This document shows positions 1 to 8,207 of a stretch of 64,000 nt of DNA, piece after piece (position 1 is the stretch's first letter; each line of letters opens with the position of its first letter). The notes under the pieces are model-generated. The model did not search any database, had not been told where the DNA came from, and saw nothing but the letters and a program-made list of their open reading frames with translations. Source of the stretch: an uncultured Anaerolineales bacterium (GTDB lineage: Bacteria; Chloroflexota; Anaerolineae; Aggregatilineales; Aggregatilineaceae); the NCBI GenBank assembly GCA_937135955.1, contig CAKZOB010000073.1:82486-146485 (forward strand), written 5' to 3'. Both the position numbers and the translations under genes were made by a program.

Positions 1-324
1 CAGCACCCAACTGGCCAGCACCAGGTCTACGCTGCAGGCGGGCAGAGGCAGAGCGTCGGCGGAGGCTACCGCGCGGGGCAGGTCGGGCAGGCGATGTTCG
101 GCCAGCGAACGGTGATCCGGATCGAGGCCCAGCGGGTGCTCGATGGCCGCGCCGAGCTGTTCCAGCACGCCGCCGCGCCCGCAGCCCAGGTCGAGCACGC
201 GCATCCCCGGCCTCAGCCGCGCGCGGACTTCCGCTTCGTAGACTACGGTAGCGGGCCGCCAGCCGGGGCGCATCCGCGCATAGCGGGCGCGGTAGGCATT
301 TTGCCGATCCAGTGAGAGCGGCAT
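1..324 (-). CDS. Class I SAM-dependent methyltransferase, N-terminal part (cut by window edge)
   Basis: The 108 visible residues start at the ATG at 324 and run off the window edge without a stop. Residues 43-52 read VLDLGCGRGG, the glycine-rich motif I that binds S-adenosylmethionine in class I methyltransferases, and an acidic residue follows at the end of the next strand (HPLGLDPD, about residue 70). The substrate cannot be told from this fragment. The gene lies 28 nt downstream of the SbcC stop on the same strand, so it is probably the last visible member of the operon that begins near 5276. Family assignment is firm; function is unknown. Confidence 0.8.
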   Translation of the reverse strand, partial: MPLSLDRQNAYRARYARMRPGWRPATVVYEAEVRARLRPGMRVLDLGCGRGGVLEQLGAAIEHPLGLDPDHRSLAEHRLPDLPRAVASADALPLPACSVDLVLASWVL

Positions 325-352
325 ACTCTCTCCGTCCTAGTGTGCCGCCCGC

Positions 353-2911
353 TCAGCGGACGAGCACGCGGCTGCCATCCGGCGTCTTGTTGACCACGAT
401 CTGCACGGGGAACGCCTCGCGCAGCTCTTCCAGATGCGTGATCACCAGCACCAGGTCGAACTGATCCTGAATGGCGGTGATCGCCTCGACCAGCCGCTGC
501 CGACCCTCGTCGTCCTGGGTGCCGAAGCCTTCGTCAATGAACAGGGTGCGCAGTTGTGCGCCCGCCCGCCGCGCCAACATCTGGCTAAGCGCCACGCGGA
601 TGGCGAAGTTGACGCGGAAGGCTTCGCCGCCGGAGTACAGATCGTAGTTGCGCGTGCCCAGTTCGTCGCTGATCAGGATGTCCAGCGTCTCGATCGCCCC
701 GCTGCCAGCTTTCTTCTCGCGCTGTGTGTCGAAGCGCACGTGCATTCGCCCGCCCGTCATGCGGGTCAGCAGGTTGTTGGCGGCCTCTTCCAGTTCGGGG
801 ATGGCCGCTTCGATGATCATGGCGGGCACGCCATTCTTGCCGAAAGCATCGCGCAGTTGCTCGTAGAGGCCCTGCTCGAACTTCTGCTCTTCGCGGCGTT
901 TTTCCAGCTCGGCTTTTCGCTGACGGGCCGCTTCCAGCGCGGCGAGCTTTTGCTGAGCGCGGATGACCGTTTCCTGGGCACTCCGTTCGGCAGTGCGACA
1001 TTCGCGCAATTCCTGCTCGCGCCGTCGCGCCTCCTCGACTTGCTCTTTGCGCTCTTCGATCTCAGCGCGGGCGGCTTCGGCTTCGCGGCGCTCGTCGGCC
1101 AGGGCCGCTTCCCAGCGGGCACAGCGTTCTTCTGCTGCGGCCAGCGCCCGCTCGACCTCTGGTAGCTGTCGCAGCGCGTTATCCAGCTCGCGGTGACGCT
1201 GCTCGTAGACACTGTAGGCGCTCAACGTCTCGCGGGCAACGCTGTGTGCCTTGGAGTCGTAGCCCAGCTTTTCGATCTGCGCCTGGACTTGCTGGCGTTG
1301 CGCCTGCAATTCCTGGGCGAACTCGCCCGCTGCCAGCGTTGCCTGGACGTTCTGCAGAGCCAGTTCTTCGGCCTGCCAGGCATCGCGGGCAGCCTGAGCC
1401 GCCTCGATGGACGTTTCCAGGCGGGCCGCGCGGTCGCGCAGGTTTTTCAGGCTGCGCAGTTCGCCATCTAGCCGCTTGAGTTCGGCTTCGCCCGCCTTGC
1501 GCTCTTGCTCGATCTCTTCGCGGCGAGCCTTTTTGGCCAGGAAGTCATCGCGGCGTCTCTCGCCCTCAGCGACGATTTCGGCCAGCACCGCCTGCTTGTG
1601 ATGCTCATCCAGCGGCTGACCGCACAGCGGGCAGGTTGCTTCGGCGGCCTCAAGCTGAGTCTGCCGCTGCTTGAGTTGGTGCATTTCCTTAAGGAGCGCG
1701 TCGCTGGTCGCGCGGAGTTCGGCGTCTTCCTGAGCCAGATTGTTGAGCTTCTGGCGCAGTTCCTCGCGGCGGACTTCTTCGGCTTCCAGCCGCGCGATCT
1801 CCAGCCGCAGGTCAGCCAGATCGGCCTGCAAGTCTTCCAGCTCAGCGGCAGATTTTTTGGACTTGGCGATGCGGTCGCGGTGCACCTGCGCCTGCGCTTC
1901 CAGTTCGGCGCGGCGGGCCTGGATGTCGCGGTCAATCTGCGCCAGGCGATCTTTGAGAGCGCTCAGAGCCTGCAACTTCTCGCCGAGGGCCTGATCAGCT
2001 TCGCGCGCTGTCTGCAACCGCTGATAGCCCTCCTCGATGGTCTCGCGCTGAGCGACGAGGTCCGTCAGCGTTGCGCGCTGCCGTTGGTAGCGCGCAACTT
2101 CATCCTTGGTCTCCGCCAGGTCGCGCTCGCGCTGCCGAATGCGGAGTTCGGCCTGTGTCAGTCGCGCCCTGGCCGCCTCCATCTGCGCTTCGGCACCGGC
2201 GACTTCGGCGTAGCGGGCTTCGGCCTCGGCGCGGCGTTGCTGAGCATCGGCCAGCGTCTGTTCGGCCAGCGCCAGGTCACGTTGCAGGGCGGGTGCCTCG
2301 GCTTCCTGGCGGGCGATCTCTTCAATCTCGCGGCTGAAGAGGTCTATGTTGTGTTTGATCAGGCGCAGGCGCTCCTTGGCCTGCTCCTCATAGACCGCCC
2401 ACTGTTCCAGGCCCAGGATGTCGGCGAGCAGTTGCTTCCGTTCGTGCGGCTGTGCCACGGTGAACAGGTCGGCGCGGCCCTGCTGCAGAAAGGCCGAATG
2501 AACGAAGGTGTCGTATTGGAGCCGCAATAGCTCGGCGATGCGTTTGTTGGTCTCGCGCACTGCGGGCGCGCTGATGGGCGTCCACTGGCCCGTCTCCGGG
2601 TCTTTTACGAACAGGTCGAGCGTGCTGCGTCCGCCAGACTTGCTTTTCTGGCGTTTGCGCACCACGCGATAGAGATCGTGCCCCTGCACGAAGTCGAGCT
2701 GTACCAGCATCTCGCTCTGTCCCTGGTGAATCAGCTCGTCGTCGGAAGCGCGCGCCTTGCCCCACAGCGCCCAAGTGATGGCGTCAAGCAGGGTGGACTT
2801 GCCCGCGCCATTGGGGCCGGACAGACAGGCCAGGTGCAACCCTTCGAAGTAGATAGGGTCGGGCTGGCGATAGGCCAGGAAATTGCGTATTTCCAACCGC
2901 TTCGGAAGCAT
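353..2911 (-). CDS. sbcC: SbcC/Rad50-type exonuclease ATPase subunit
   Basis: This 852-aa SMC-like ATPase partners SbcD/Mre11 in processing DNA ends and hairpins. Visible parts in order are a Walker A motif GPNGAGKST at residues 32-40, long coiled-coil arms rich in Glu, Arg, Ala and Gln, a zinc-hook CPLC at residues 427-430 between the two arms, an ABC signature LYSGGEAFR near 757, and a Walker B FIDEGFGT near 790. I chose the ATG at 2911 because an in-frame GTG nine bases upstream sits directly against the AAGG that would serve as ribosome site. It follows the SbcD gene by about 80 nt on the same strand. Length and architecture are normal for the family. Confidence 0.95.
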   Translation of the reverse strand: MLPKRLEIRNFLAYRQPDPIYFEGLHLACLSGPNGAGKSTLLDAITWALWGKARASDDELIHQGQSEMLVQLDFVQGHDLYRVVRKRQKSKSGGRSTLDLFVKDPETGQWTPISAPAVRETNKRIAELLRLQYDTFVHSAFLQQGRADLFTVAQPHERKQLLADILGLEQWAVYEEQAKERLRLIKHNIDLFSREIEEIARQEAEAPALQRDLALAEQTLADAQQRRAEAEARYAEVAGAEAQMEAARARLTQAELRIRQRERDLAETKDEVARYQRQRATLTDLVAQRETIEEGYQRLQTAREADQALGEKLQALSALKDRLAQIDRDIQARRAELEAQAQVHRDRIAKSKKSAAELEDLQADLADLRLEIARLEAEEVRREELRQKLNNLAQEDAELRATSDALLKEMHQLKQRQTQLEAAEATCPLCGQPLDEHHKQAVLAEIVAEGERRRDDFLAKKARREEIEQERKAGEAELKRLDGELRSLKNLRDRAARLETSIEAAQAARDAWQAEELALQNVQATLAAGEFAQELQAQRQQVQAQIEKLGYDSKAHSVARETLSAYSVYEQRHRELDNALRQLPEVERALAAAEERCARWEAALADERREAEAARAEIEERKEQVEEARRREQELRECRTAERSAQETVIRAQQKLAALEAARQRKAELEKRREEQKFEQGLYEQLRDAFGKNGVPAMIIEAAIPELEEAANNLLTRMTGGRMHVRFDTQREKKAGSGAIETLDILISDELGTRNYDLYSGGEAFRVNFAIRVALSQMLARRAGAQLRTLFIDEGFGTQDDEGRQRLVEAITAIQDQFDLVLVITHLEELREAFPVQIVVNKTPDGSRVLVR

Positions 2912-2992
2912 CTTCCCCACACCTTAAAAAGAAAAGTGATTTGGTCGTCAGTTGTCAGTGAATGGAATTCGCGAGCTAAAAATCGTGAGCAA

Positions 2993-4252
2993 TCAGTGGC
3001 TGGCGTCGCGTTCGAGATCGTATCCGGCGAACAGGGCGCGGGCGCGGTCGAGCAGCAGCGCGATCCGTTCCGGAGGCACGTCTTTGGTCTGGAAGTAGCG
3101 CTCCAGCAGTTCTTCCGGCGTCAACCCCTCTGGCGAGAGGCCCAGGCGCAACCGCGTCGGACGTTCGACCTGTCGCTGAATGGCGGCCACATGATTGGCA
3201 CCAGCGTTTTTGAGCGCCTGGAAGATGTCGCGCTCGCGCAGCAGGAGATCGGCTTCTGGGTCGGCGGTGATCTGCACGCGCACGACAGCCTCCGATAGTT
3301 CGTGTTGGGCGATGGTGTCGAGCACGGCGCGGGTGGGGTCGCCGGAGCCGCGCACGTCCACGCGCAAAGTGACGAAAGGTCGGGCGTTCACGGGCACGAA
3401 TCGCCAGCTTGCCGCGCCGCGCGTCAGTTCTACCCACACGAACCCTTTGTCTTCGGCTTCCTCGCCGAAGTCTATCCGTTCCAGGCTGCCGCTATAGATC
3501 ACCGGCGGCGCGCCTTCGCGGCCCAGGGTCAGATTCTGATGCTTGTGAATGTGCCCCAGCGCCACATAGTCCCAGGCGGGGTTGTTCAGAGCGCTGAGCA
3601 AGACCATCACGTCGCGGCCCAGCATCACCGAGCGTTCGCTGCCGAAGGTCGCCCCCGCCACCGTGAAGTGACCGGTCAGCACGCGCGGCATATCGGCCTC
3701 GGCAGCAGCCGTAGCGAGCCGATCGATCTGATGATGCAGTTGGTCCGCCATCAGATCGTCTATTTCACCAATGGTCATATTGGGAGGGATCATCACGTCG
3801 CGCAGCAGGCGCGAGCGCTGCGGGTAGGGCGCAGTCGCCACCAATACCGGCCCGCGGCGGGTCTGTATGGTGTGCACGGCGTAGTCGCGACCCAGGGTGA
3901 CGTTGGGCACGGCCAGCGTCTCGTAAATCTCGATGCTCGATGCGCGCGCCTCGACAGAAGGCAGATCGTGATTGCCCACCAGCAACACCACAGGGCACAT
4001 CCCGATCAGGTCGCGGATGCGGAAGGCGAATTCGCGTTGAAAGGTGGGGTTGGGGTTCTGCGATTTGAAGGCGTCTCCGGCAAAGATGGCCAGGTCTACC
4101 TCGTTGCGGCGGGCATACTCAACCATTTCGTCCATGCGCCGCAGGAAGTCGCGCACGCGCGATGACAGCCCCGTCTGTGGATCGGTGCGACCGTAGCTTT
4201 CGACGCCGATATGCACGTCGGCGAAGTGTAGCAGGCGAATCGGTTCGCTCAT
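2993..4252 (-). CDS. sbcD: SbcD/Mre11-type DNA exonuclease subunit
   Basis: This 419-aa metallophosphoesterase is the nuclease partner of SbcC. The metal-binding motifs are all visible: FADVHIG (D12, H14), GDAF (D60), GNHD (N94-D96), a GHF near residue 197 and GHIH near 241. The start is the ATG at 4252, which has a GGAGGGA ribosome site 6 nt upstream; the frame stays open further upstream, but that part overlaps the preceding gene. It sits 31 nt after the phosphatase-like gene and immediately before sbcC, the usual sbcD-sbcC order. The complex would act on double-strand breaks and palindromes, and many short palindromic repeats lie elsewhere in this window. Confidence 0.95.
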   Translation of the reverse strand: MSEPIRLLHFADVHIGVESYGRTDPQTGLSSRVRDFLRRMDEMVEYARRNEVDLAIFAGDAFKSQNPNPTFQREFAFRIRDLIGMCPVVLLVGNHDLPSVEARASSIEIYETLAVPNVTLGRDYAVHTIQTRRGPVLVATAPYPQRSRLLRDVMIPPNMTIGEIDDLMADQLHHQIDRLATAAAEADMPRVLTGHFTVAGATFGSERSVMLGRDVMVLLSALNNPAWDYVALGHIHKHQNLTLGREGAPPVIYSGSLERIDFGEEAEDKGFVWVELTRGAASWRFVPVNARPFVTLRVDVRGSGDPTRAVLDTIAQHELSEAVVRVQITADPEADLLLRERDIFQALKNAGANHVAAIQRQVERPTRLRLGLSPEGLTPEELLERYFQTKDVPPERIALLLDRARALFAGYDLERDASH

Positions 4253-4283
4253 CGGCTGTCCCTCCAGCAACTGTACGAACCGC

Positions 4284-5276
4284 TCATCTTTCTGCCCAAC
4301 CGGCCAGGGCGATGGCTTCCAGCACCACGTCGTGCAGGTAGCGATTGGTAACCACCACGCCACGGTTGTTGACCATGCGCGTCCCCGCTGTCCAGTCAAT
4401 GGGGCGACCGGTCACGTCGGTCATGCGCCCGCCCGCCTCGGTGACGATGACGTACCCCGCCGCGTGATCCCACAGCCTCTCGTGGAAGCTGGGGTCGGGC
4501 ACCACGCGCAGGTACATATCGCCCATGCCGCTGGCGACCAGGGCGTATTTGTCCTGGCTATCCACGCCGCGCTGTGGCGCATCCGGCCCGCGCCCCAGGG
4601 CACGGCTCACCTGTTGCAGAAAGTTTTGGTCGGTGTGCCCGGCCTCGAAACTGGCCAGCAGCAAGGCTTCGCGCGGATCGGCGACGGTCGAGACCTGGAT
4701 CGGCTCGCGCCAGCCACCTGCCAGCGGCTCGCGGTAGGCCCCGCTGCCGCGCTGCGCGTAGGTGAGCGCGCCCAGGTCGTCGGGTGGCTCCGGCTCGTCG
4801 CAGAACAGGCCGGGGCTGGCCAACACCCCCAACACCGGTTCGTTGCCGATCATCAGCGCGATGGCCACGCAATAGTGCCGCCCGGCCAGGAAACCTTTCG
4901 TACCGTCAATGGGGTCTACGATCCAGGTGCGCTCGGTGCGCTTCCGCTTGCCGAAATCCAGCCAGGCACAGACCTGCTCCTCGAAGACGTAGCCGCCGAC
5001 GGCGTCGGTGACAAAGCGCTGCACCAGGGCGCGTTGCCGGTCGTTGAGCAGTAGCATGAATTCTTCGGAGCGCTCTTCGGAGAGCACGGCGTCGTCGGGG
5101 AAGTTCTCGGCCAGGGCATTGCCGATGATGGCCTGCGACGCGTAGTCGGCGATGGTAACCGGTTCGCGCCCGTCTTTCTGCGACGGGTCTACCAGTTCTT
5201 GCTGGATGTTCTGGCAAATGCCAGCGGCCACGCGGGCAATGGTCTTGGCCGTCTCAAGCTCATAGGTCAGGTTCAC
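4284..5276 (-). CDS. Inositol monophosphatase-family protein, probable 3'(2'),5'-bisphosphate nucleotidase (HAL2/CysQ-like)
   Basis: The family is Li-sensitive, Mg-dependent phosphatases; HAL2-like members convert 3'-phosphoadenosine 5'-phosphate to AMP and so clear a by-product of sulfate assimilation. Visible motifs are SEER near residue 68, the metal-binding DPIDGTKGF at about 120-128 and the C-terminal WDHAAGYVIVTEAGG near 268. The 330-aa length and long insert after DPIDGT fit HAL2 better than short CysQ or SuhB forms. I chose the GTG at 5276 (MNLTYELETAK), with GGAG 10 nt upstream, because the open frame above it is low-complexity and runs into a repeat. It is the first gene of the operon leading into sbcD and sbcC. 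Confidence 0.8.
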   Translation of the reverse strand: MNLTYELETAKTIARVAAGICQNIQQELVDPSQKDGREPVTIADYASQAIIGNALAENFPDDAVLSEERSEEFMLLLNDRQRALVQRFVTDAVGGYVFEEQVCAWLDFGKRKRTERTWIVDPIDGTKGFLAGRHYCVAIALMIGNEPVLGVLASPGLFCDEPEPPDDLGALTYAQRGSGAYREPLAGGWREPIQVSTVADPREALLLASFEAGHTDQNFLQQVSRALGRGPDAPQRGVDSQDKYALVASGMGDMYLRVVPDPSFHERLWDHAAGYVIVTEAGGRMTDVTGRPIDWTAGTRMVNNRGVVVTNRYLHDVVLEAIALAGWAER

Positions 5277-5384
5277 GCTGGGCAATCTCCGGGGACTGTA
5301 GAACGTGCGGGCTATTGTAGCGCAACAGCGCCGGGGCGAACAACTGCCGCGTTTCTTCGGGTGCGCGCAAACTGTGACGGGCAA

Positions 5385-5530
5385 TTTGCAGCAGTCTGCT
5401 GCCCCTCACCCCTAATCCCCTCTCCCTCGCGACTGCGTCGCGGGGCGAGGGGACTGCCTGTCTCTCGTGCGCGTGCTCCCCTTCGCCCGCGCTGCGGGCG
5501 AAGGGGCCGGGGGATGAGGGCCATGGTGCA
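5385..5530 (-). repeat. Palindromic interspersed repeat, family A, reverse copy
   Basis: This block of nested hairpins carries the core words CCCCTCACCCCTAA, CGCGACTGCGTCGCG and CGCCCGCGCTGCGGGCG and ends in a GGGGGATGAGGG arm. Its left boundary (GCAGCAGTCTGCTGCCCC, preceded by TGTGACGGGCAAT) is the reverse complement of the right boundary of the copy near 43656-43845. It lies in the gap upstream of the phosphatase operon and encodes nothing I can support. Confidence 0.8.
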
Positions 5531-5540
5531 TTTCACGACA

Positions 5541-5615
5541 GTTCACCCCAGAACGCACGGAGAGTTGGAGACCTTCCGTGTCCCTTTCCGTGTCCTTGTG
5601 ATCCCTGCGGTGAAC
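5541..5615. repeat. Inverted repeat, family C (CGGAGAG... / GTGAAC type)
   Basis: The block begins GTTCACC and ends GGTGAAC, a perfect 7-bp inverted repeat. Between them is a near-palindrome built on CCGTGT/ACACGG words. Similar short units built on GCAGAG/CTCTGC words occur near 13458, 18880 and 37858. With the family A copy just before it, it fills the gap between 5277 and 5706; no gene is visible there. Confidence 0.55.
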
Positions 5616-5706
5616 CAGCCCCAAAGACGACAGCGGACTCTGCATCCAGGCGGCCCCGCCTTGCATCTAATCCGATCAGGGAGCAAGCGCAGAAAGGAAT
5701 GGCGAC

Positions 5707-5931
5707 ATGAGCGTTGGTACGGCCCGCAACAGCCTGGTGCTGGTGATAGACGAAGCGCGCTGCCTGGTGTGCGACGACTGTCTGGCTCGCCGCCAGTGTC
5801 GCGGCAACGCCATCCGCATCATTGACCGGGGTGAAGCGCCCTTCCTCGACCTGAGCCGTTGCTGGGGGTGCATGGTCTGCGTGATGGTTTGTCCGGGTGG
5901 GGCCATTGTGCGCCAGGAGACTGTGCCATGA
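5707..5931 (+). CDS. Small 8-Cys ferredoxin-like protein, two [4Fe-4S] clusters
   Basis: This 74-aa protein carries two cysteine motifs: C19-x2-C22-x2-C25-x5-C31 and C52-x2-C55-x2-C58-x3-C62-Pro. The spacing fits two [4Fe-4S] clusters, although the x5 gap in the first motif is longer than the classical x3. It should be a soluble electron carrier or a redox subunit of a larger enzyme. AAAGGAA lies 7 nt upstream of the ATG. Its stop overlaps the start of the next gene (ATGA at 5928-5931), so the two are translationally coupled. The redox partner is not in the window; possible partners include a tungsten aldehyde oxidoreductase or a hydrogenase, since genes related to their maturation are present. 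Confidence 0.8.
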   Translation: MSVGTARNSLVLVIDEARCLVCDDCLARRQCRGNAIRIIDRGEAPFLDLSRCWGCMVCVMVCPGGAIVRQETVP

Positions 5932-6125
5932 GCCAGACCGCTCCGCGTCCGCGCGACAGTCGCGCCGAACGGCTGATGGCTCTTGAACGGGAGTACGCAG
6001 AAGTACGGGCCAGCCTGCCCGCTCACTCGACGCCGCCCGCCTTGCTCATCCGCCTGGAAGAACTGGAAGAAGCCATCGCCGAGCTGCGCGCAGCGCTCGC
6101 GAGCGAGTCGCCGCCTGAACGCTGA
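5928..6125 (+). CDS. Small Glu/Arg-rich helical protein coupled to ferredoxin
   Basis: This 65-aa protein starts at the ATG that overlaps the ferredoxin stop codon by four bases (ATGA). It is highly charged, with a heptad-like stretch in the second half (LLIRLEELEEAIAELRAAL), so a short coiled coil is likely. I do not recognise the family. Coupling to the ferredoxin suggests that it is a partner or accessory subunit. No promoter or terminator is evident between the two genes. Confidence 0.65.
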   Translation: MSQTAPRPRDSRAERLMALEREYAEVRASLPAHSTPPALLIRLEELEEAIAELRAALASESPPER

Positions 6126-6259
6126 CAGACTGCCTGAGAAGCCCTGATCGGCAGGTTTGCCTCATTCCCAAATCCGCTCGGCCACACGCGCAGAGAGAGC
6201 TTAATTATGCGCCTGGCAGCCTACAGGGCTGGGGGCGTGAGGTTTCCACACGGTCTTCT

Positions 6260-7000
6260 TTAATTGTCTCCTGTGCCGGATTGCGCGTCTTTGACCAGCG
6301 CCGTGAAGCGCATGAAGGCTTTTTCCTGAGGGCTGAGATCGGGCGGATAGACTGTGTCGTCGTAAGTCTCCAGGATGCGGTAGCCCTCTTTGACGTAACT
6401 GCGCACCGTGTGCGGGCTGATGCCCATCTCGTCGGCGGCCAGTTCGGCGGACATGCCCTCAACGACGCACAGTTGCAACGCCTGGCGCACGCGCGGTGTC
6501 AGAGCGGGGTATTCGCGCCGCTCCGGGACGACCACGGCCCGGCGCAGCCGCCCTTCGGACTCATTCTTCAGCGCATTCTTGACCCCCTGGGTGACCACGA
6601 AATCGTGTTCCTGCGCCCAGACAATGGCCGACGCAATGCGAATGCGCAGCTCATTGCGCAGCAGGTAGCCGTTGACGTTCGCCTGGGCGCAGGCGTGCAG
6701 CGTGTCCAGGTTGAGCTTGCGGTCGAGCACCAGGGTCATGACGTTGGGGATCGTCTCTTCGATCTCGCGCACCAGTCGCGCCAGTTCGTCGGGAGTAGCG
6801 GCGGCCTGCGCGTCGAGCAGCACCACATCCGGCCATTCCGAGCAATCCACTGCGCGCACGTACTCGCGCACCGAGTCCAGCGTATCGGCCAGGTGCACCA
6901 CGCGCGTGCGGCGATCCCAGGCCAGATAGCTGTTGATCGCCTGACGGGCGTAGAAGTCGGTCTCCAGGACGAGTACTTTCAGGTTGCTCTTGCCAGACAT
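6260..7000 (-). CDS. LuxR/NarL-type response regulator with atypical receiver
   Basis: The 246-aa protein has an N-terminal receiver-like domain (about 1-130) and a C-terminal LuxR-type helix-turn-helix (about 170-215; LTPRVRQALQLCVVEGMS, then AADEMGISPHTVRSYV). In the receiver the acceptor Asp is present in DVVLLDAQ. The usual Thr/Ser after strand 4 is replaced by Asp (VLD) and the conserved Lys by Arg (GYLLRN). The acidic pair is also altered (ETD). Phosphorylation control may therefore be lost or modified. AAGGAAG precedes the ATG at 7000. No sensor kinase is adjacent. Confidence 0.85.
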   Translation of the reverse strand: MSGKSNLKVLVLETDFYARQAINSYLAWDRRTRVVHLADTLDSVREYVRAVDCSEWPDVVLLDAQAAATPDELARLVREIEETIPNVMTLVLDRKLNLDTLHACAQANVNGYLLRNELRIRIASAIVWAQEHDFVVTQGVKNALKNESEGRLRRAVVVPERREYPALTPRVRQALQLCVVEGMSAELAADEMGISPHTVRSYVKEGYRILETYDDTVYPPDLSPQEKAFMRFTALVKDAQSGTGDN

Positions 7001-7036
7001 AGTTGCTTCCTTGCCTGAACCCTCATGGCGTACTGC

Positions 7037-7852
7037 CTACAGCGGCACAAATTCGAACGCCAGCGGGCGATAGGGCACACCCCGCAGTGCGTCCTGTAGC
7101 TCGGCATCGGAGGAGAAGACACCTTTGTTCACAGGTCGGGCCTCGATCCATACCGTCAGTGGCTCGTTGAGGGGGAACGGATCGAGCGCCATTCCCCGCA
7201 GGCCGTCGGCGGCCACCCGCAACGTCGCCCGTTCACCACGATCCACCGGCACGTCTTCCAGAGCCTGCTCGTGCACACTGCCCATGCACACCAGCAGCGA
7301 TAGATAGTCCCACACCTGCAGCAGACGCAGATTCTCTTCCAGGGCGACGGGCGTGACCGCTCGCCCGTAGATCGGGTGATCGCGCAGCGCAGCGATCAAC
7401 GCTTCCTGCCAGGCGTGACGTTCGTCCAGGAAGGCTTCGATGCGCCGCTTGTCGGCGGGCGGATCGTCCAGGTAGCGCAGGCGCAGCGCGTAGAGCGCGG
7501 CGCAGTGCAGGCTGGTGAGCAGCCCGGCATAGCGGCTCTGGGTGAACACCGACTCGATGCTGGCCCGCCAGATGGCGAAATGCTCGTCCAGGTCCATTTC
7601 GGTGAAAGTGCGCGGCTGTCCCTGCTCGTTGACGCGCGGGGTGCGCTCAGCAGCATACCAGCCCGCGTCGTGAAAGGTGGCCGCGATCAACAGGTCATCG
7701 CGTGGGACGAGCGTCATGTTCCCCGTCCCTACCCAGTGCGCGGCGAGTTTGCCCGCGATATAAGCGTGCGCGGCCTGATGAATCAACCACGTCACTTCGG
7801 CTTCTGTGCGGCGGATCACGGGTTTGACCTCCCACGAAATCAACGGCACCAT
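7037..7852 (-). CDS. DUF3891 family protein
   Basis: This 271-aa protein matches what I know of DUF3891. It has an early segment EAEVTWLIHQAAHAYIAGKLA, then an HD-like AATFHDAGWYAAE near residue 60 and a conserved aromatic, acidic middle region. The family has no firmly assigned function; the spaced His/Asp residues suggest a helical metal-dependent enzyme, which is inference. I chose the ATG at 7852 (MVPLISWEV) over an upstream in-frame start because the extension has no family-like sequence. It is co-oriented with the response regulator 36 nt downstream, and the two may share a transcript. Confidence 0.7.
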   Translation of the reverse strand: MVPLISWEVKPVIRRTEAEVTWLIHQAAHAYIAGKLAAHWVGTGNMTLVPRDDLLIAATFHDAGWYAAERTPRVNEQGQPRTFTEMDLDEHFAIWRASIESVFTQSRYAGLLTSLHCAALYALRLRYLDDPPADKRRIEAFLDERHAWQEALIAALRDHPIYGRAVTPVALEENLRLLQVWDYLSLLVCMGSVHEQALEDVPVDRGERATLRVAADGLRGMALDPFPLNEPLTVWIEARPVNKGVFSSDAELQDALRGVPYRPLAFEFVPL

Positions 7853-7982
7853 GTAGTCTGCAGCGCGCTTCAAGTATAACAGAACCGGGCGGGCACGGAT
7901 CGGCCTCTTTTTGCACGTCGGGCGAACGGGGCACGGCTTGAACCGCAGAAGCGCGGAGGGCGCGGCGCTCCCATGGTATCGG

Positions 7983-8148
7983 CAGAGCGATCGCATCAAA
8001 ACCACCCAGCAGAACCATGGGCAGAGGTAAGCTCAGGTGTGATCTGCTGGTTGACCTCACCCCCGCTCGGCGCTGACGCGCCTCCAAGCCGAGCGTAGCG
8101 AGGCTGGGGGTGAGGTAAAGCGGCAAGCGGTTTGATGCAATTCCCCTG
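7983..8148. repeat. MITE-like element, family B, with terminal inverted repeats and 10-bp target duplication
   Basis: The ends are CAGAGCGATCGCATCAAAACC on the left and, read inward on the other strand, CAGGGGAATTGCATCAAACC on the right. The element is flanked by the direct repeat ATGGTATCGG (7973-7982 and 8149-8158). The interior is a large palindrome with the words CCTCACCCCCGCTCGG and CCGAGCGTAGCGAGGCTGG. It has no coding capacity. It lies between the divergent DUF3891 and thioredoxin-like genes. Confidence 0.85.
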
Positions 8149-8207
8149 ATGGTATCGGCAGACGCCGATGGTATGCTACAATCAGATATCAGCCGGTGGA
8201 GAAAGTG

